This document shows, in pieces, positions 42,812 to 51,006 of a stretch of DNA of 64,000 nt. Both the position numbers and the translations under genes were made by a program. Each line of letters begins with the position of its first letter. Position 1 is the stretch's first letter. A model generated the notes under the pieces. It had not been told where the DNA came from and did no database searches. It was given only the letters and a program-made list of their open reading frames with translations. Origin of the DNA: Burkholderia sp. FERM BP-3421 (GTDB lineage Bacteria > Pseudomonadota > Gammaproteobacteria > Burkholderiales > Burkholderiaceae); assembly GCF_028657905.1 (NCBI RefSeq), contig NZ_CP117781.1, positions 2,604,001 through 2,668,000 on the forward strand, read 5' to 3'.

Positions 42812-43405
42812 ATGACACAACACTCCCCGACACGCAGGGCGGCGCTGCGCACGGCCTGCTGGATCGCGCTGGCGGGCGTCGGCAGGCTGGCGGCCGCGCA
42901 CAATCAGGCCGGAACGGTGAGCCCGCCGCGCGGCGCGCCCGAGATGAAACTGGTCACGCACACCGCACGCCAGACGACGCTGCGCGCATTGTTGACCGGA
43001 AAGGCGACGGCGTTGCAGCTGATGTTCACCGGCTGCAGCGCGACCTGTCCGATTCAGGGCGCGCTTTTCGCGCAGGTGCAGGCCGCGCTTCCCCGCGCCG
43101 GGCGGCTGCCGCTGCAACTGGTATCCGCGAGCATCGACCCGTTCGGCGACACGCCTCGGGCAATGCAGGGCTGGCTCGCGAAATTCGGCGCGGAGTCCGC
43201 CTGGACGGGCATGATTCCCGAGGCCGGGCGCGTGGATGCATGGCTCGACTTCCTGAACGGACGCGCAGTCGGGTCCGATCGGCACACGGGGCAGGTGTTT
43301 TTCTTCGACGAGCAGGCGCGGCTAGTGCTGCGCACCGCCGATTTCCCGAAATCGGACGAGGTCGCGCGCCTGCTCGCGCAGCTTGCGTCGCGCATCAAGG
43401 TTTGA
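42812..43405 (+). CDS. SCO1/SenC-family copper chaperone
   Basis: A 197-residue thioredoxin-fold protein with the Sco copper site: CSATCP (Cys75, Cys79) and the distal His158 in SDRHTGQVFFFD. The N-terminus TRRAALRTACWIALAGVG looks like a Tat- or Sec-type export signal, so it acts in the periplasm. Sco proteins insert copper into cytochrome oxidase CuA and, in Streptomyces, supply the GlxA copper-radical oxidase. No cytochrome oxidase genes are nearby, while a galactose-oxidase-like gene is two genes upstream in the same operon, so that is the likely client. Confidence 0.87.
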   Translation: MTQHSPTRRAALRTACWIALAGVGRLAAAHNQAGTVSPPRGAPEMKLVTHTARQTTLRALLTGKATALQLMFTGCSATCPIQGALFAQVQAALPRAGRLPLQLVSASIDPFGDTPRAMQGWLAKFGAESAWTGMIPEAGRVDAWLDFLNGRAVGSDRHTGQVFFFDEQARLVLRTADFPKSDEVARLLAQLASRIKV

Positions 43406-43645
43406 GCGCGCGGCGCGATCCAACCGACGCCGTGCGCGGGCGCGCGTGAGGCTTGCGGTTGGCGCATCGCGTACGACGCACGCGGCGCAGGCGTTCCGCT
43501 GCCGTCGGCCAGCACATGCCTGAATGGATGCGCGCGCAAGCAAGCGGCGCGCTCGCGCCGCCCGCCTGCGATCATCCGGCGATGCGGGAAGACCCGGCGC
43601 ACCGCACGGCAACGCCGCGCGCATCGCACGCCTGGGCGGCACGCC

Positions 43646-44536
43646 TCAGCGCGCCCCGGCGAAGGCGAGGATCTCGTCCGCAACGGCCCGAGGCGCTTCG
43701 CGTTGCGGAAAATGGCCGATTCCATCGAGCACGGCGCGCCGGTAGGGTCCGCTGAACCAGTGCGCCTTGCCGTCCGAACTGTCCGGGTGATTGCACGCAT
43801 CGGCGCCGCCATGCAGCACGAGCGTCGGCACCGCGAGCCGGGGCGGCGGGTCGAGGCTGGCGTCGTCGTCCGCGTAGGCGGGATCGCCCGCGACGAAGCC
43901 CCAGCGATGCCGGTACGAATGCAGCACCACCGCCGCCCAATCCGGATTGTCGAACGCGGCGGCGGCCGCCTCGAAGTCCGGCGGCGCATACCAGCCCGCG
44001 GGCGACCAGGTGTCCCACATCCCGCGCGTGAACGCGCGGCGATCCTGTTCCACCGCCGCGGCCCCGCGCGGCGTCGCCATGAACCAGTGATACCAGTAGT
44101 TGCGCGCTTGCGCGTAGCCGAGCGCCTGATGCGGATCGTTGGTGCCGTAGCCGACCGACAGCATCACCAGGCCCGACGCAACGCCGTCGCGCAAGCCGCA
44201 GGCATTGGCCACCGCGCGCGCGCCCCAGTCATGGCCGACGAGCAGCGGCGCGCGCAGGGCGAGCGCCTCGATGAAATCGAGCAGATCGCGACCCAACGCG
44301 CTCAGTTGTCCGCTGCGCGGCGTGCCCGGATCGCGGAAGCGGGTCGGGCCGAAGCCGCGCAGCGCGGGACACAGCACCCGATAGCCCGCATCGGCCAGCC
44401 GCCGCGCGACGTCGGCCCAGGTTTCGGGGCTGTCCGGCCAGCCGTGCACGAGCACGGCGCAGCGCGCGGCCCGCGGATTCCATTCGAGATAGCCGATCCG
44501 CAACCGGCGGGTATCGACAAAGACATACTCAGACAT
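43646..44536 (-). CDS. Alpha/beta hydrolase (epoxide-hydrolase-like)
   Basis: A 296-residue alpha/beta hydrolase. The oxyanion block is AVLVHGWPDSPETWADVARR, and the nucleophile elbow is LVGHDWGAR with Asp as nucleophile, as in epoxide hydrolases and haloalkane dehalogenases. The C-terminal catalytic His is in DGIGHFPQREAP. Epoxide hydrolase lid tyrosines are plausible in the cap, but the substrate cannot be predicted. It is convergent with the Sco gene, with a 240-bp gap in which no terminator or gene was seen. Confidence 0.85.
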   Translation of the reverse strand: MSEYVFVDTRRLRIGYLEWNPRAARCAVLVHGWPDSPETWADVARRLADAGYRVLCPALRGFGPTRFRDPGTPRSGQLSALGRDLLDFIEALALRAPLLVGHDWGARAVANACGLRDGVASGLVMLSVGYGTNDPHQALGYAQARNYWYHWFMATPRGAAAVEQDRRAFTRGMWDTWSPAGWYAPPDFEAAAAAFDNPDWAAVVLHSYRHRWGFVAGDPAYADDDASLDPPPRLAVPTLVLHGGADACNHPDSSDGKAHWFSGPYRRAVLDGIGHFPQREAPRAVADEILAFAGAR

Positions 44537-44687
44537 CGCGACTCCGGGATTCCTGGATGAAGCCGTCAGCTTAATTCGCGCGGCCGCGCCGATTCGTCAC
44601 GATCGCGGCCCGATTGATGACATTTCGCGATCAATCCGTGCGCGGTCGATTCGCCCGATTGCGTCGGCGCGTGGCGCGCATCGCAAC

Positions 44688-44737
44688 GGGCCGGGCCGGG
44701 TCGGGTCGGGTCAGGTCGGGTCGGGTCGGGTCGGGTC
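44688..44737. repeat. 5-bp tandem repeat, 10 copies
   Basis: GGGTC units, with GGGCC in the first two and one AGGTC variant, run for 50 bp upstream of the hydrolase start and beyond the end of the TRIC-type channel gene. Confidence 0.9.
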
Positions 44738-44800
44738 ATTCGAACAGGATGCCTGATCATTCTGGCGCCGACGAATCCGGTCGCGCGTCCGCGCGTCCGC

Positions 44801-45421
44801 TCACGGCAGCGCATGCGGCAAATGCCAGCCGTAGCGCACCGCCGCCATCCGCACCGCGAAGCACGCGCCGCCGCCCGACCAGGCCGCGACGATGGGCGGC
44901 ACGCGCAGGCGGCGGCAGACCACCACCACCGTCCCGCCCACGAACGCCGCGCTCGCATAGATGTCCGTCACGAGCACGCCGGGAATCCGCGCGAGCAGCA
45001 GATCGCGCAGCACGCCGCCACCGACGCCCGTCACGGTGCCCATCAGCGCGGCGATGAACGGCCCGATGCCGTAGCCGAGCGCCTTCTGCGCGCCCGCCAC
45101 CGCGAACAGCGCGAGCCCCGCCGCATCGAGCGCGACCAGCAGCGATGCGGGCACGCGCAGCACCTGAGCATGCATGGCGAAGGTCAGCAGGCCGGTCGCG
45201 AACGCCAGCGCCGGATAACGCCAGTCGCGGATCGCATTCGGCGGCGTCGCGCCGATCAGCAGGTCGCGGATCACCCCGCCGCCCAGCGCGACCACGAAGG
45301 CCAGCACCATCACGCCCAGCAGGTCGAGGCCGCCCCGCATCGCCGCGACCGCCCCTTCGAGCGCGAACACCGCGGTGCCGGCAAGATCGGCGGCGAGAAT
45401 GATCGTATCGTTTCGATTCAT
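44801..45421 (-). CDS. TRIC/UPF0126-family cation channel protein
   Basis: A 206-residue protein with seven hydrophobic segments and the two UPF0126 repeats, each with the conserved GGGVIRDLLIG and GGGVLRDLLLA glycine motif. Prokaryotic TRIC proteins form trimeric potassium-permeable channels. The start at 45419-45421 (MNRNDTIILAADLAGTAVFA) is the family N-terminus. It is divergent from a LysR gene. Confidence 0.9.
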   Translation of the reverse strand: MNRNDTIILAADLAGTAVFALEGAVAAMRGGLDLLGVMVLAFVVALGGGVIRDLLIGATPPNAIRDWRYPALAFATGLLTFAMHAQVLRVPASLLVALDAAGLALFAVAGAQKALGYGIGPFIAALMGTVTGVGGGVLRDLLLARIPGVLVTDIYASAAFVGGTVVVVCRRLRVPPIVAAWSGGGACFAVRMAAVRYGWHLPHALP

Positions 45422-45572
45422 CGGGAACGGAGTGGGCAGCGCCCTTGGCCGGTGGTCCGTCGCCGAGCATACCCGAGCGTCGGCGCGCCCGCCATCGGGC
45501 GTGCGCGGGGCGCCTCTGTCACAATGCCCGGATCCCGGCGTCCCGACGCCGCTTCCCGTTGCGAGGCTCTCC

Positions 45573-46469
45573 GTGCAAGCATCGACTCCCGCCCCGGGCG
45601 GATCGGCGTCGCTCGATCTGGTCCTGTTGCGCACCTTCATCGAAGTCGTCGAACTGGGCGGTTTCGCGCTCGCGGCCGACCGGCTCGCGCTGACCCCGTC
45701 CGCCGTCAGCGGTCACATCCGGCGGCTCGAGGACGTGGCAGGCGCGCGGCTGCTCGCGCGCACGACGCGCAGCGTCCAGCTGACCGGCCCGGGCGAAATG
45801 CTTTACGCGTATGCGCGCAATATCGTCAATCTCGAACAGGAAGCGCGCATCCGCCTGCGCAACGCGGCGACGCACGAACGGATCCGCATCGGCGCATCCG
45901 AGGATTTCACCGGCGCGTGGCTGCCGCAGGTGCTGACAACCTTCCAGCATCGCTATCCGGGCGTCGCGATCACGTTGCAGGTCGGCATCACGCCCGACCT
46001 GCTGCGCGCGCTCGAACACGATCAGCTCGACCTGGTGTTCGGCAAGCATTGCGCGCGCGCGCCCGACGGCGGCGCGCTGCTGTGGGAGGAACCGCTCGTC
46101 TGGACCTTCGGCGCCGCCTGCGCGTTCGACCCCGAAGCGGAACTGCCGCTCGCGGCCTTCGCCGAACCGTGCGTGTACCGCGAGGCGGCGATCGACGCGC
46201 TGACCCGCGCCGGCAAGCGCTGGCGGCTCGCGTTCGAGAGCGGCAGCATGGCGGGTTGCCTCGCGGCCGCGCAGGCGGGCTTCGCCGTCGCGCCCGTCGC
46301 CGCCAGCCAGCTGCGCGAGGGCCTGCGCGCGCTGGGCGCGGCCGACGGCCTGCCGCCGCTGCCCGAGGTGCGCTTCCACGTGTTCGCGCGCCACGCATCG
46401 CGCATCGCGCAGGAACTGGCCGACGCCGTCCGCGAGACGGGCGCACGCCGCCGCTTCGGCTCGGTCTAG
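45573..46469 (+). CDS. LysR-family transcriptional regulator
   Basis: A 298-residue LTTR. The HTH segment is LVLLRTFIEVVELGGFALAA followed by DRLALTPSAVSGHIRRLEDV, and a full effector domain starts at about residue 95 (ERIRIGASEDFTGAWLPQVL). The GTG at 45573 is chosen because upstream in-frame sequence is not protein-like. Divergent from the TRIC-type channel gene, with about 150 bp between starts. An 8-bp tandem repeat begins right after the stop codon. Confidence 0.88.
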   Translation: MQASTPAPGGSASLDLVLLRTFIEVVELGGFALAADRLALTPSAVSGHIRRLEDVAGARLLARTTRSVQLTGPGEMLYAYARNIVNLEQEARIRLRNAATHERIRIGASEDFTGAWLPQVLTTFQHRYPGVAITLQVGITPDLLRALEHDQLDLVFGKHCARAPDGGALLWEEPLVWTFGAACAFDPEAELPLAAFAEPCVYREAAIDALTRAGKRWRLAFESGSMAGCLAAAQAGFAVAPVAASQLREGLRALGAADGLPPLPEVRFHVFARHASRIAQELADAVRETGARRRFGSV

Positions 46470-46476
46470 CGATCGC

Positions 46477-46596
46477 GGTCTGACGGTCTGACGGTCTGAC
46501 GGTCTGGCGGTCTGGCGGTCTGGCGGTCTGGCGGTCTGGCGGTCTGGCGGTCTGGCGGTCTGGCGGTCTGACGGTCTGGCGGTCTGGCGGTCTGAC
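46477..46596. repeat. 8-bp tandem repeat, 15 copies
   Basis: GGTCTGAC and GGTCTGGC units alternate in blocks for 120 bp, 7 bp after the LysR stop codon, and end in a partial GGTC. The A/G variation at one position gives an internal pattern of copies. Confidence 0.95.
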
Positions 46597-46729
46597 GGTC
46601 AGCGAACCCGCGGCCGGCGGCGCATGGTCGGCTTGCATGCGCAAGCGCCCGCTCATGCTCACCGCCCTGGTCGGAACCCATCCCCTTCGGGACGCTCGCC
46701 GCAACCCGCCCAATTCGGAAGACGGCGAC

Positions 46730-47101
46730 TCAATCGAGCAGCATCAGCTGGAACACGTTGCCCTCCGGATCCTCGCCGTCGCACAGCAGATACGGAAATC
46801 CCGCGAAGCGCTTCGGTTCGCGCATCGGCACGCCCTCGGCCGCGAGCGCCTCGCGCAACGCGTCGAGGCCGGCCTGCACGGCGAACACGAGCTTCACGTT
46901 CGAACCGTCGCCGGGCCGCGTCGCGTCGCGAAACGCCGGACCGGCGCGATGCAGCGCCAGCTCGATCGCGCCGGCGCGCAGCACGACCCATTCGTTGTCG
47001 ATCTCCTCGCTCGCGACGAAGCCGAAATGCCGTTCATAGAACGCCTTCAGGCGCGACACGTCGTGCACATACAGGATCAAGCGGGTCAACGGATACGTCA
47101 T
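46730..47101 (-). CDS. VOC-family (glyoxalase/bleomycin-resistance fold) protein
   Basis: A 123-residue VOC protein. It begins MTYPLTRLILYVHDVSRLKA with the first beta-alpha-beta module (FYERHFGFVASE) and ends with CDGEDPEGNVFQLMLLD, where the terminal Glu/Gln region supplies a metal ligand in the family. One ancestral fold copy per module gives the usual length. Function within this superfamily (glyoxalase, dioxygenase, drug binding) cannot be told. It is divergent from the GST gene. Confidence 0.85.
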   Translation of the reverse strand: MTYPLTRLILYVHDVSRLKAFYERHFGFVASEEIDNEWVVLRAGAIELALHRAGPAFRDATRPGDGSNVKLVFAVQAGLDALREALAAEGVPMREPKRFAGFPYLLCDGEDPEGNVFQLMLLD

Positions 47102-47285
47102 GGCGACACCTCTGCGCGCGTGAATGGCCGAAGGCGCGAGGCCCCGGCCGCGCTGCCGGAGCGGCAGGCATCCGCGACTATAGCGCAGGGGTCGCGCGGC
47201 CGCCGCGCGGCGGCGTTATCATCCGTCCACGCGGGCGGCCGGTCCGAGGCCCGCGCCCCGTCACCCTCCGATCGAGTGCGCGCCC

Positions 47286-47957
47286 ATGCTGACCGTCCAT
47301 CACCTGAACAACTCCCGCTCGCAGCGCGTGCTGTGGCTGCTCGAAGAACTGGGCGTGCCCTACGAGATCCAGCGCTATGCGCGCGATCCGGCCACGATGC
47401 TCGCGCCGCCCGAGCTGCGCGCCGTGCATCCGCTCGGCAAGTCGCCGGTGATCACCGACGACGGGCTGACGCTCGCGGAATCCGGCGCGATCGTCGAATA
47501 CCTGCTCGACCGCTACGGCGAAGGTCGCCTCGCGCCGCCGCGCGGCACGCCGGAGCGCGCGCGGCTGACCTACTGGCTGCATTACGCGGAAGGCTCGGCG
47601 ATGCCGCCGCTGCTGCTCAAGCTGGTTGCGCTGCGCATCGCGAGCGCGCCGATGCCGTTCTTCGCGAAGCCGATCGCGCGGCGCATCGCCGCGACGCTGC
47701 AGTCGAGCTTCATCGATCCGCAGCTGAAGCTGCATCTCGGCTATCTGGACGACGCGCTGCGCCCGACCGGCTGGTTCGTCGGCGACGCGTTCAGCGCGGC
47801 CGACATCCAGATGAGCTTCCCGCTCGAAGCGGCGGCCTCGCGCGACGGCGCGGTCGCGGCGCTGCCGTCGATCACGGCCTTCCTCGCGCGCATTCACGCG
47901 CGCCCTGCCTATCGGCGCGCGCTCGAACGCGGCGGCCCGTATGCGTTCGCGAACTGA
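47286..47957 (+). CDS. Glutathione S-transferase
   Basis: A 223-residue GST. The thioredoxin-like domain begins MLTVHHLNNSRSQRVLWLLE with the catalytic-site Ser in NNSRS, the cis-Pro loop is LGKSPVI, and the glutathione gamma-Glu site is LAESGAIVEYLLDRYG. The all-alpha C-terminal domain carries FSAADIQMSFPLEAAA. It fits the bacterial GstB/theta-like class active in detoxification. The 15-residue tail after residue 208 is short and unremarkable. Confidence 0.92.
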   Translation: MLTVHHLNNSRSQRVLWLLEELGVPYEIQRYARDPATMLAPPELRAVHPLGKSPVITDDGLTLAESGAIVEYLLDRYGEGRLAPPRGTPERARLTYWLHYAEGSAMPPLLLKLVALRIASAPMPFFAKPIARRIAATLQSSFIDPQLKLHLGYLDDALRPTGWFVGDAFSAADIQMSFPLEAAASRDGAVAALPSITAFLARIHARPAYRRALERGGPYAFAN

Positions 47958-48002
47958 CGGCGGCCCCTGACGCGCGGCCGCGGATGCGCGCCTCAGCTGA
48001 GC

Positions 48003-48644
48003 TCAGCTCAGCAGCCCCGCCGCGACGTTGATCGACAGGCCGAGCACCGCGATGTTGAAGTAGAACGACAGGATCGACTGCGCGAGCGCGGCGCGGCGGA
48101 TCGAGCGATTGCCCAGCGACACGTCGGCGGTCTGCGACGCCACCGCGATCGTGAACGAGAAATACAGGAAGTCCCAGTAGTCGGGATCGAGGTCGCGGTC
48201 CGGGAATTGCAGCGCGCGGGCGTCGCGCGGCGACAGGTAGTAGAGCCGCGCATAGTGCAGCGTGAAGATGGTCGGGATCAGGAACCACGCGCCGAACATC
48301 GTCGCGCCCGTCACCACGTAGTGACCGATGCCCGCGCCCTTCGCGCTCGCGAGTTCGATCGCGATCGCCGCGATGCTCGCGACCGTCGCGAGGCAGATCA
48401 CGGTCAGCACGGTGGTGGCCTTTTCATCGTCGAGCATCGCGATGTCCGCCACCTTGCGATGATGCGCGCGCATCATGCGCGTCCACATCAGCGCGAGATA
48501 CAGCCAGATCGCGACGTCCCAGCCGATCAGCACGCGCACGACGGGGCGCAGCGGCTGGGGAAACAACAGGCCGAACAACACGCCGGCGGCGAGCGCCGCC
48601 ATCATGCGCGGCCGGTTGCGCAACACTTGGGGATAGAGCGTCAT
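48003..48644 (-). CDS. DUF1345-family membrane protein
   Basis: A 213-residue integral membrane protein with about five hydrophobic helices. The conserved DUF1345 C-terminal half is FTLHYARLYYLSPRDARALQ, DYWDFLYFSFTIAVASQTAD and then RSIRRAALAQSILSFYFNIA. Function is unknown. The start at 48642-48644 (MTLYPQVLRNRPRMMAALAA) is the family N-terminus. Divergent from the metallophosphoesterase gene. Confidence 0.87.
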   Translation of the reverse strand: MTLYPQVLRNRPRMMAALAAGVLFGLLFPQPLRPVVRVLIGWDVAIWLYLALMWTRMMRAHHRKVADIAMLDDEKATTVLTVICLATVASIAAIAIELASAKGAGIGHYVVTGATMFGAWFLIPTIFTLHYARLYYLSPRDARALQFPDRDLDPDYWDFLYFSFTIAVASQTADVSLGNRSIRRAALAQSILSFYFNIAVLGLSINVAAGLLS

Positions 48645-48754
48645 CGCGTCACTGAAATGATCGTGAAAGGCGCGCCGCGATGCAGCACGATGAACCGCCA
48701 TTATCGTCAGCTTGTTCGCCTGCGCCAAGCGCATGCGCATCCTAAGATGGGGGA

Positions 48755-49486
48755 ATGCGCCCCGCCCCTCTCCTGTGCCGTCACGCCGCCAATCATGCCG
48801 GCCGCGACTTCGTGGTCGGCGACCTGCACGGCTGCGTCGATCCGCTGCGCGTGCTGCTGCACGACGCGCGCTTCGACGCCGCGCGCGACCGGCTGTTCTC
48901 GGTCGGCGATCTGGTCGACCGGGGCGAACAGCCGGAAGCCGCGCTCGCGCTGCTCGACCGCCCGTGGTTCTTCCCGGTGCTCGGCAACCACGAGGACGTG
49001 CTGTGCGCGGTCGCGGAAGGCGCGCTCGCGATGAGCGTGTGGGAACGGATCGGCGGCGCGTGGGCCGCGCACCTGCCGGCGGAGGCGCTGGCCCGCCACG
49101 CGCGGCGGCTGCGCATGCTGCCGCTCGTGCGCAGCATCGGCGACGGCGCGGCGCGCTTTCACATCCTCCATGCGGAATTCTTCGGCGACGACGCCGCACT
49201 CGCGCGCGGCGACTACGACGACGCGACGCGCCAGCGCCTGCTGTGGGGCCGCGAACTGGTGTACGGCCGCGCCGATCCGGCCCGGCAGGCCGGCCTCTCG
49301 CCGACCTATTGCGGCCACACGCCGGTGCACGAAGTGATGCGCATCGGCGCGCAGACCTTCGTCGACACCGGCGCGTTCGACCGCTCCGGCAAGCTCACGC
49401 TGCTCGAGGTGGAAAGCGGCCGATGCTGGGCGATCTCGGTGGCCGCCGCGCGCTTTCGCGGCGCGGCCGACCTGCCGCTGCCCTGA
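48755..49486 (+). CDS. Metallophosphoesterase (PrpA/ApaH-like Ser/Thr phosphatase fold)
   Basis: A 243-residue calcineurin-like phosphoesterase with the full set of metal motifs: VVGDLHGC, SVGDLVDRGEQPE and VLGNHEDV, then ILHAEFFGDD and the C-terminal YCGHTPVHEV. The layout resembles bacterial PrpA/PrpB-type protein phosphatases and diadenosine tetraphosphatases. The substrate is not determined. Convergent with the RES toxin gene, with 5 bp between stops. Confidence 0.9.
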   Translation: MRPAPLLCRHAANHAGRDFVVGDLHGCVDPLRVLLHDARFDAARDRLFSVGDLVDRGEQPEAALALLDRPWFFPVLGNHEDVLCAVAEGALAMSVWERIGGAWAAHLPAEALARHARRLRMLPLVRSIGDGAARFHILHAEFFGDDAALARGDYDDATRQRLLWGRELVYGRADPARQAGLSPTYCGHTPVHEVMRIGAQTFVDTGAFDRSGKLTLLEVESGRCWAISVAAARFRGAADLPLP

Positions 49487-49491
49487 GCCGC

Positions 49492-50199
49492 TCAGCCGAC
49501 CTGGTTCAGCTCGTAGACGGCGTCGATCGCCGCGCCGTTCCAGTTGTATTCCAGATAGGCCGCGTGGTGGCAGTCGCGCAGCAGCGTCGTGCGGAACGCC
49601 GCGAGGCACTCGCCCGCCGGATCGCGCACCGACGGATATGCGATCCCCGCCACGCCCGCCGCGCGCACCGCCTGCCCCAGCGCCTGCCCCGCGCGATAGT
49701 CGTTCGCATCGAGCAGCGCCGGATCGCGCGCGGACCAGCCGCGCACGTCGGCCACCTCGCCCTGCGCCACCACCGTGTAGAGCCGCATCTGCTGGCGCAT
49801 CGACGGCTCGCGGGTGGCCGCCAGGAACAGCGCGGCGTGGTAGCGCGTTTCCGCGATCGCGGTGTCGCGCGCGCGGGCGCAGTAGAACACGCCGTAGCGG
49901 CCGTCGGAGAAACGGCTGCCGTTCGGGTTCAGGTGGGTGAAGGCCGCCATGATCGGCCCGTAGCCGGCCCCGAAGCGGCGCTCGCCGGGCGGCACGAGAT
50001 CGAGCTGGCCGACCTCGCTGCGCACCCGGTCGTTGGTCAGCGCCTCGAGCGCGTAGAGCGCTTCGAAATCGTCGGCCGACGCGACGCGGTCGAACAGGTT
50101 GATCGCGGGAAAACGCGTCGGGATGACCCGGTAGGCCGGCGCCCAGTCGAGCGCGGCAAGCGGCCAGTCGGCACGCCGTGCGATCGAGGTCACGCCCAT
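49492..50199 (-). CDS. RES-domain toxin
   Basis: A 235-residue RES-domain protein. The three residues that name the family are plausible as Arg24 (PAYRVIPTRF), Glu118 (ARDTAIAETRYH) and Ser190 (GIAYPSVRD). Characterised RES toxins (ParT, MbcT) have an ADP-ribosyltransferase-like fold; they degrade NAD+ or modify a target and stop growth. The gene overlaps the antitoxin by 10 bp and follows it, in the normal order for this class. Confidence 0.9.
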   Translation of the reverse strand: MGVTSIARRADWPLAALDWAPAYRVIPTRFPAINLFDRVASADDFEALYALEALTNDRVRSEVGQLDLVPPGERRFGAGYGPIMAAFTHLNPNGSRFSDGRYGVFYCARARDTAIAETRYHAALFLAATREPSMRQQMRLYTVVAQGEVADVRGWSARDPALLDANDYRAGQALGQAVRAAGVAGIAYPSVRDPAGECLAAFRTTLLRDCHHAAYLEYNWNGAAIDAVYELNQVG

Positions 50200-50609
50200 C
50201 CGCCCCGCATCGCATCGAGATACTGGCGCACGGCCACGAGGTCGCTGACGTTGCCCGCCAGCATCCGGTCGAGCGCGCGCCTGCCGTTGAACGGCGCGGC
50301 GTCGTTCGGACGCTTGACCCACGCATCCGCGGCCGCCGCCTGCGGCAGCAGGATCTGCAGCGCCTTGTAGATGCCGAGCATCAGCGACAGGCGTTCGAGC
50401 GTGTCGCGCGTCAGGCGCGCCGTCTGCGGCGACGCCTTCCACTTGAAGAAGGTCGAGCGCCCCGGCGAGCCCAGCAGCACCAGCTGCTCGTCGACCGACA
50501 GCTCCCAGTCGCGCGCGATGTTGAAGAACGCCCGCAGCCCGGCCGCCGACATCTCGGTGACCGACGCGTCCGGCGGATTCGGGTGGGGCTTCAAGGCAGG
50601 ATAGGACAT
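50190..50609 (-). CDS. Xre/MbcA/ParS-type antitoxin (DUF2384)
   Basis: A 139-residue antitoxin. The N-terminal HTH-like part is FFNIARDWELSVDEQLVLLG followed by SPGRSTFFKWK, and the C-terminal DUF2384 part (RLSLMLGIYKALQILLPQ, then NGRRALDRMLAGNVSDLVAV) blocks the RES active site. The ATG at 50607-50609 gives MSYPALKPHPNPP; a TTG at 50624 is possible. The promoter carries an array of GTTAGT-type half-sites that the Xre part probably binds. Confidence 0.88.
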   Translation of the reverse strand: MSYPALKPHPNPPDASVTEMSAAGLRAFFNIARDWELSVDEQLVLLGSPGRSTFFKWKASPQTARLTRDTLERLSLMLGIYKALQILLPQAAAADAWVKRPNDAAPFNGRRALDRMLAGNVSDLVAVRQYLDAMRGGWA

Positions 50610-50613
50610 CACC

Positions 50614-50652
50614 GTTAGTCTCAATATGAATTCACTAACAAGATTAGTCCAA
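50614..50652. promoter_or_regulatory. Operator-like array in the antitoxin promoter
   Basis: Half-sites GTTAGT (50614-50619), ACTAAC (50634-50639) and ATTAGT (50643-50648) form two nested inverted repeats. On the minus strand TTGGAC and CATATT at promoter spacing overlap them, so binding would shut off the operon. This fits conditional autoregulation by a toxin-antitoxin complex. Confidence 0.55.
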
Positions 50653-51006
50653 TTCTAGATGATTTCAAGGGACAGGGGGTGGATGCCATCCGCGCGGCGC
50701 GGGATCGCCCGGCCGCGTGCGGCGTCGCGGACGGATTCGCGCGGCGAATGATGCGTTCCCGTCGCGGCCGGGCAGCGGGGTGAACGGCAGGCATGGGAAA
50801 CAGGGGCCGCGCGACGAGGGCGTGCGGAAAAGCTTGCGGAGGGTGTCTGGTCGCGCGCGCCCCGCGGCAGGCGGATGTCGCGGCGACGGCCACGGCGGCA
50901 TGCCGAGCCGCCGGCCTTGGCGCCCGCCCCGCCCGGCAGGCGGTCGCGTCATGCGGCCCGGCCGAGCGCGGCGACGCCGCGCGCGCATGCCGGCCGGGCA
51001 ACACGC
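50653..51006. other. Gap upstream of the toxin-antitoxin operon
   Basis: About 350 bp of GC-rich sequence between the antitoxin promoter and the stop of the next minus-strand gene. Long open frames on the plus strand are antisense composition effects. No gene or repeat was recognised. Confidence 0.5.
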
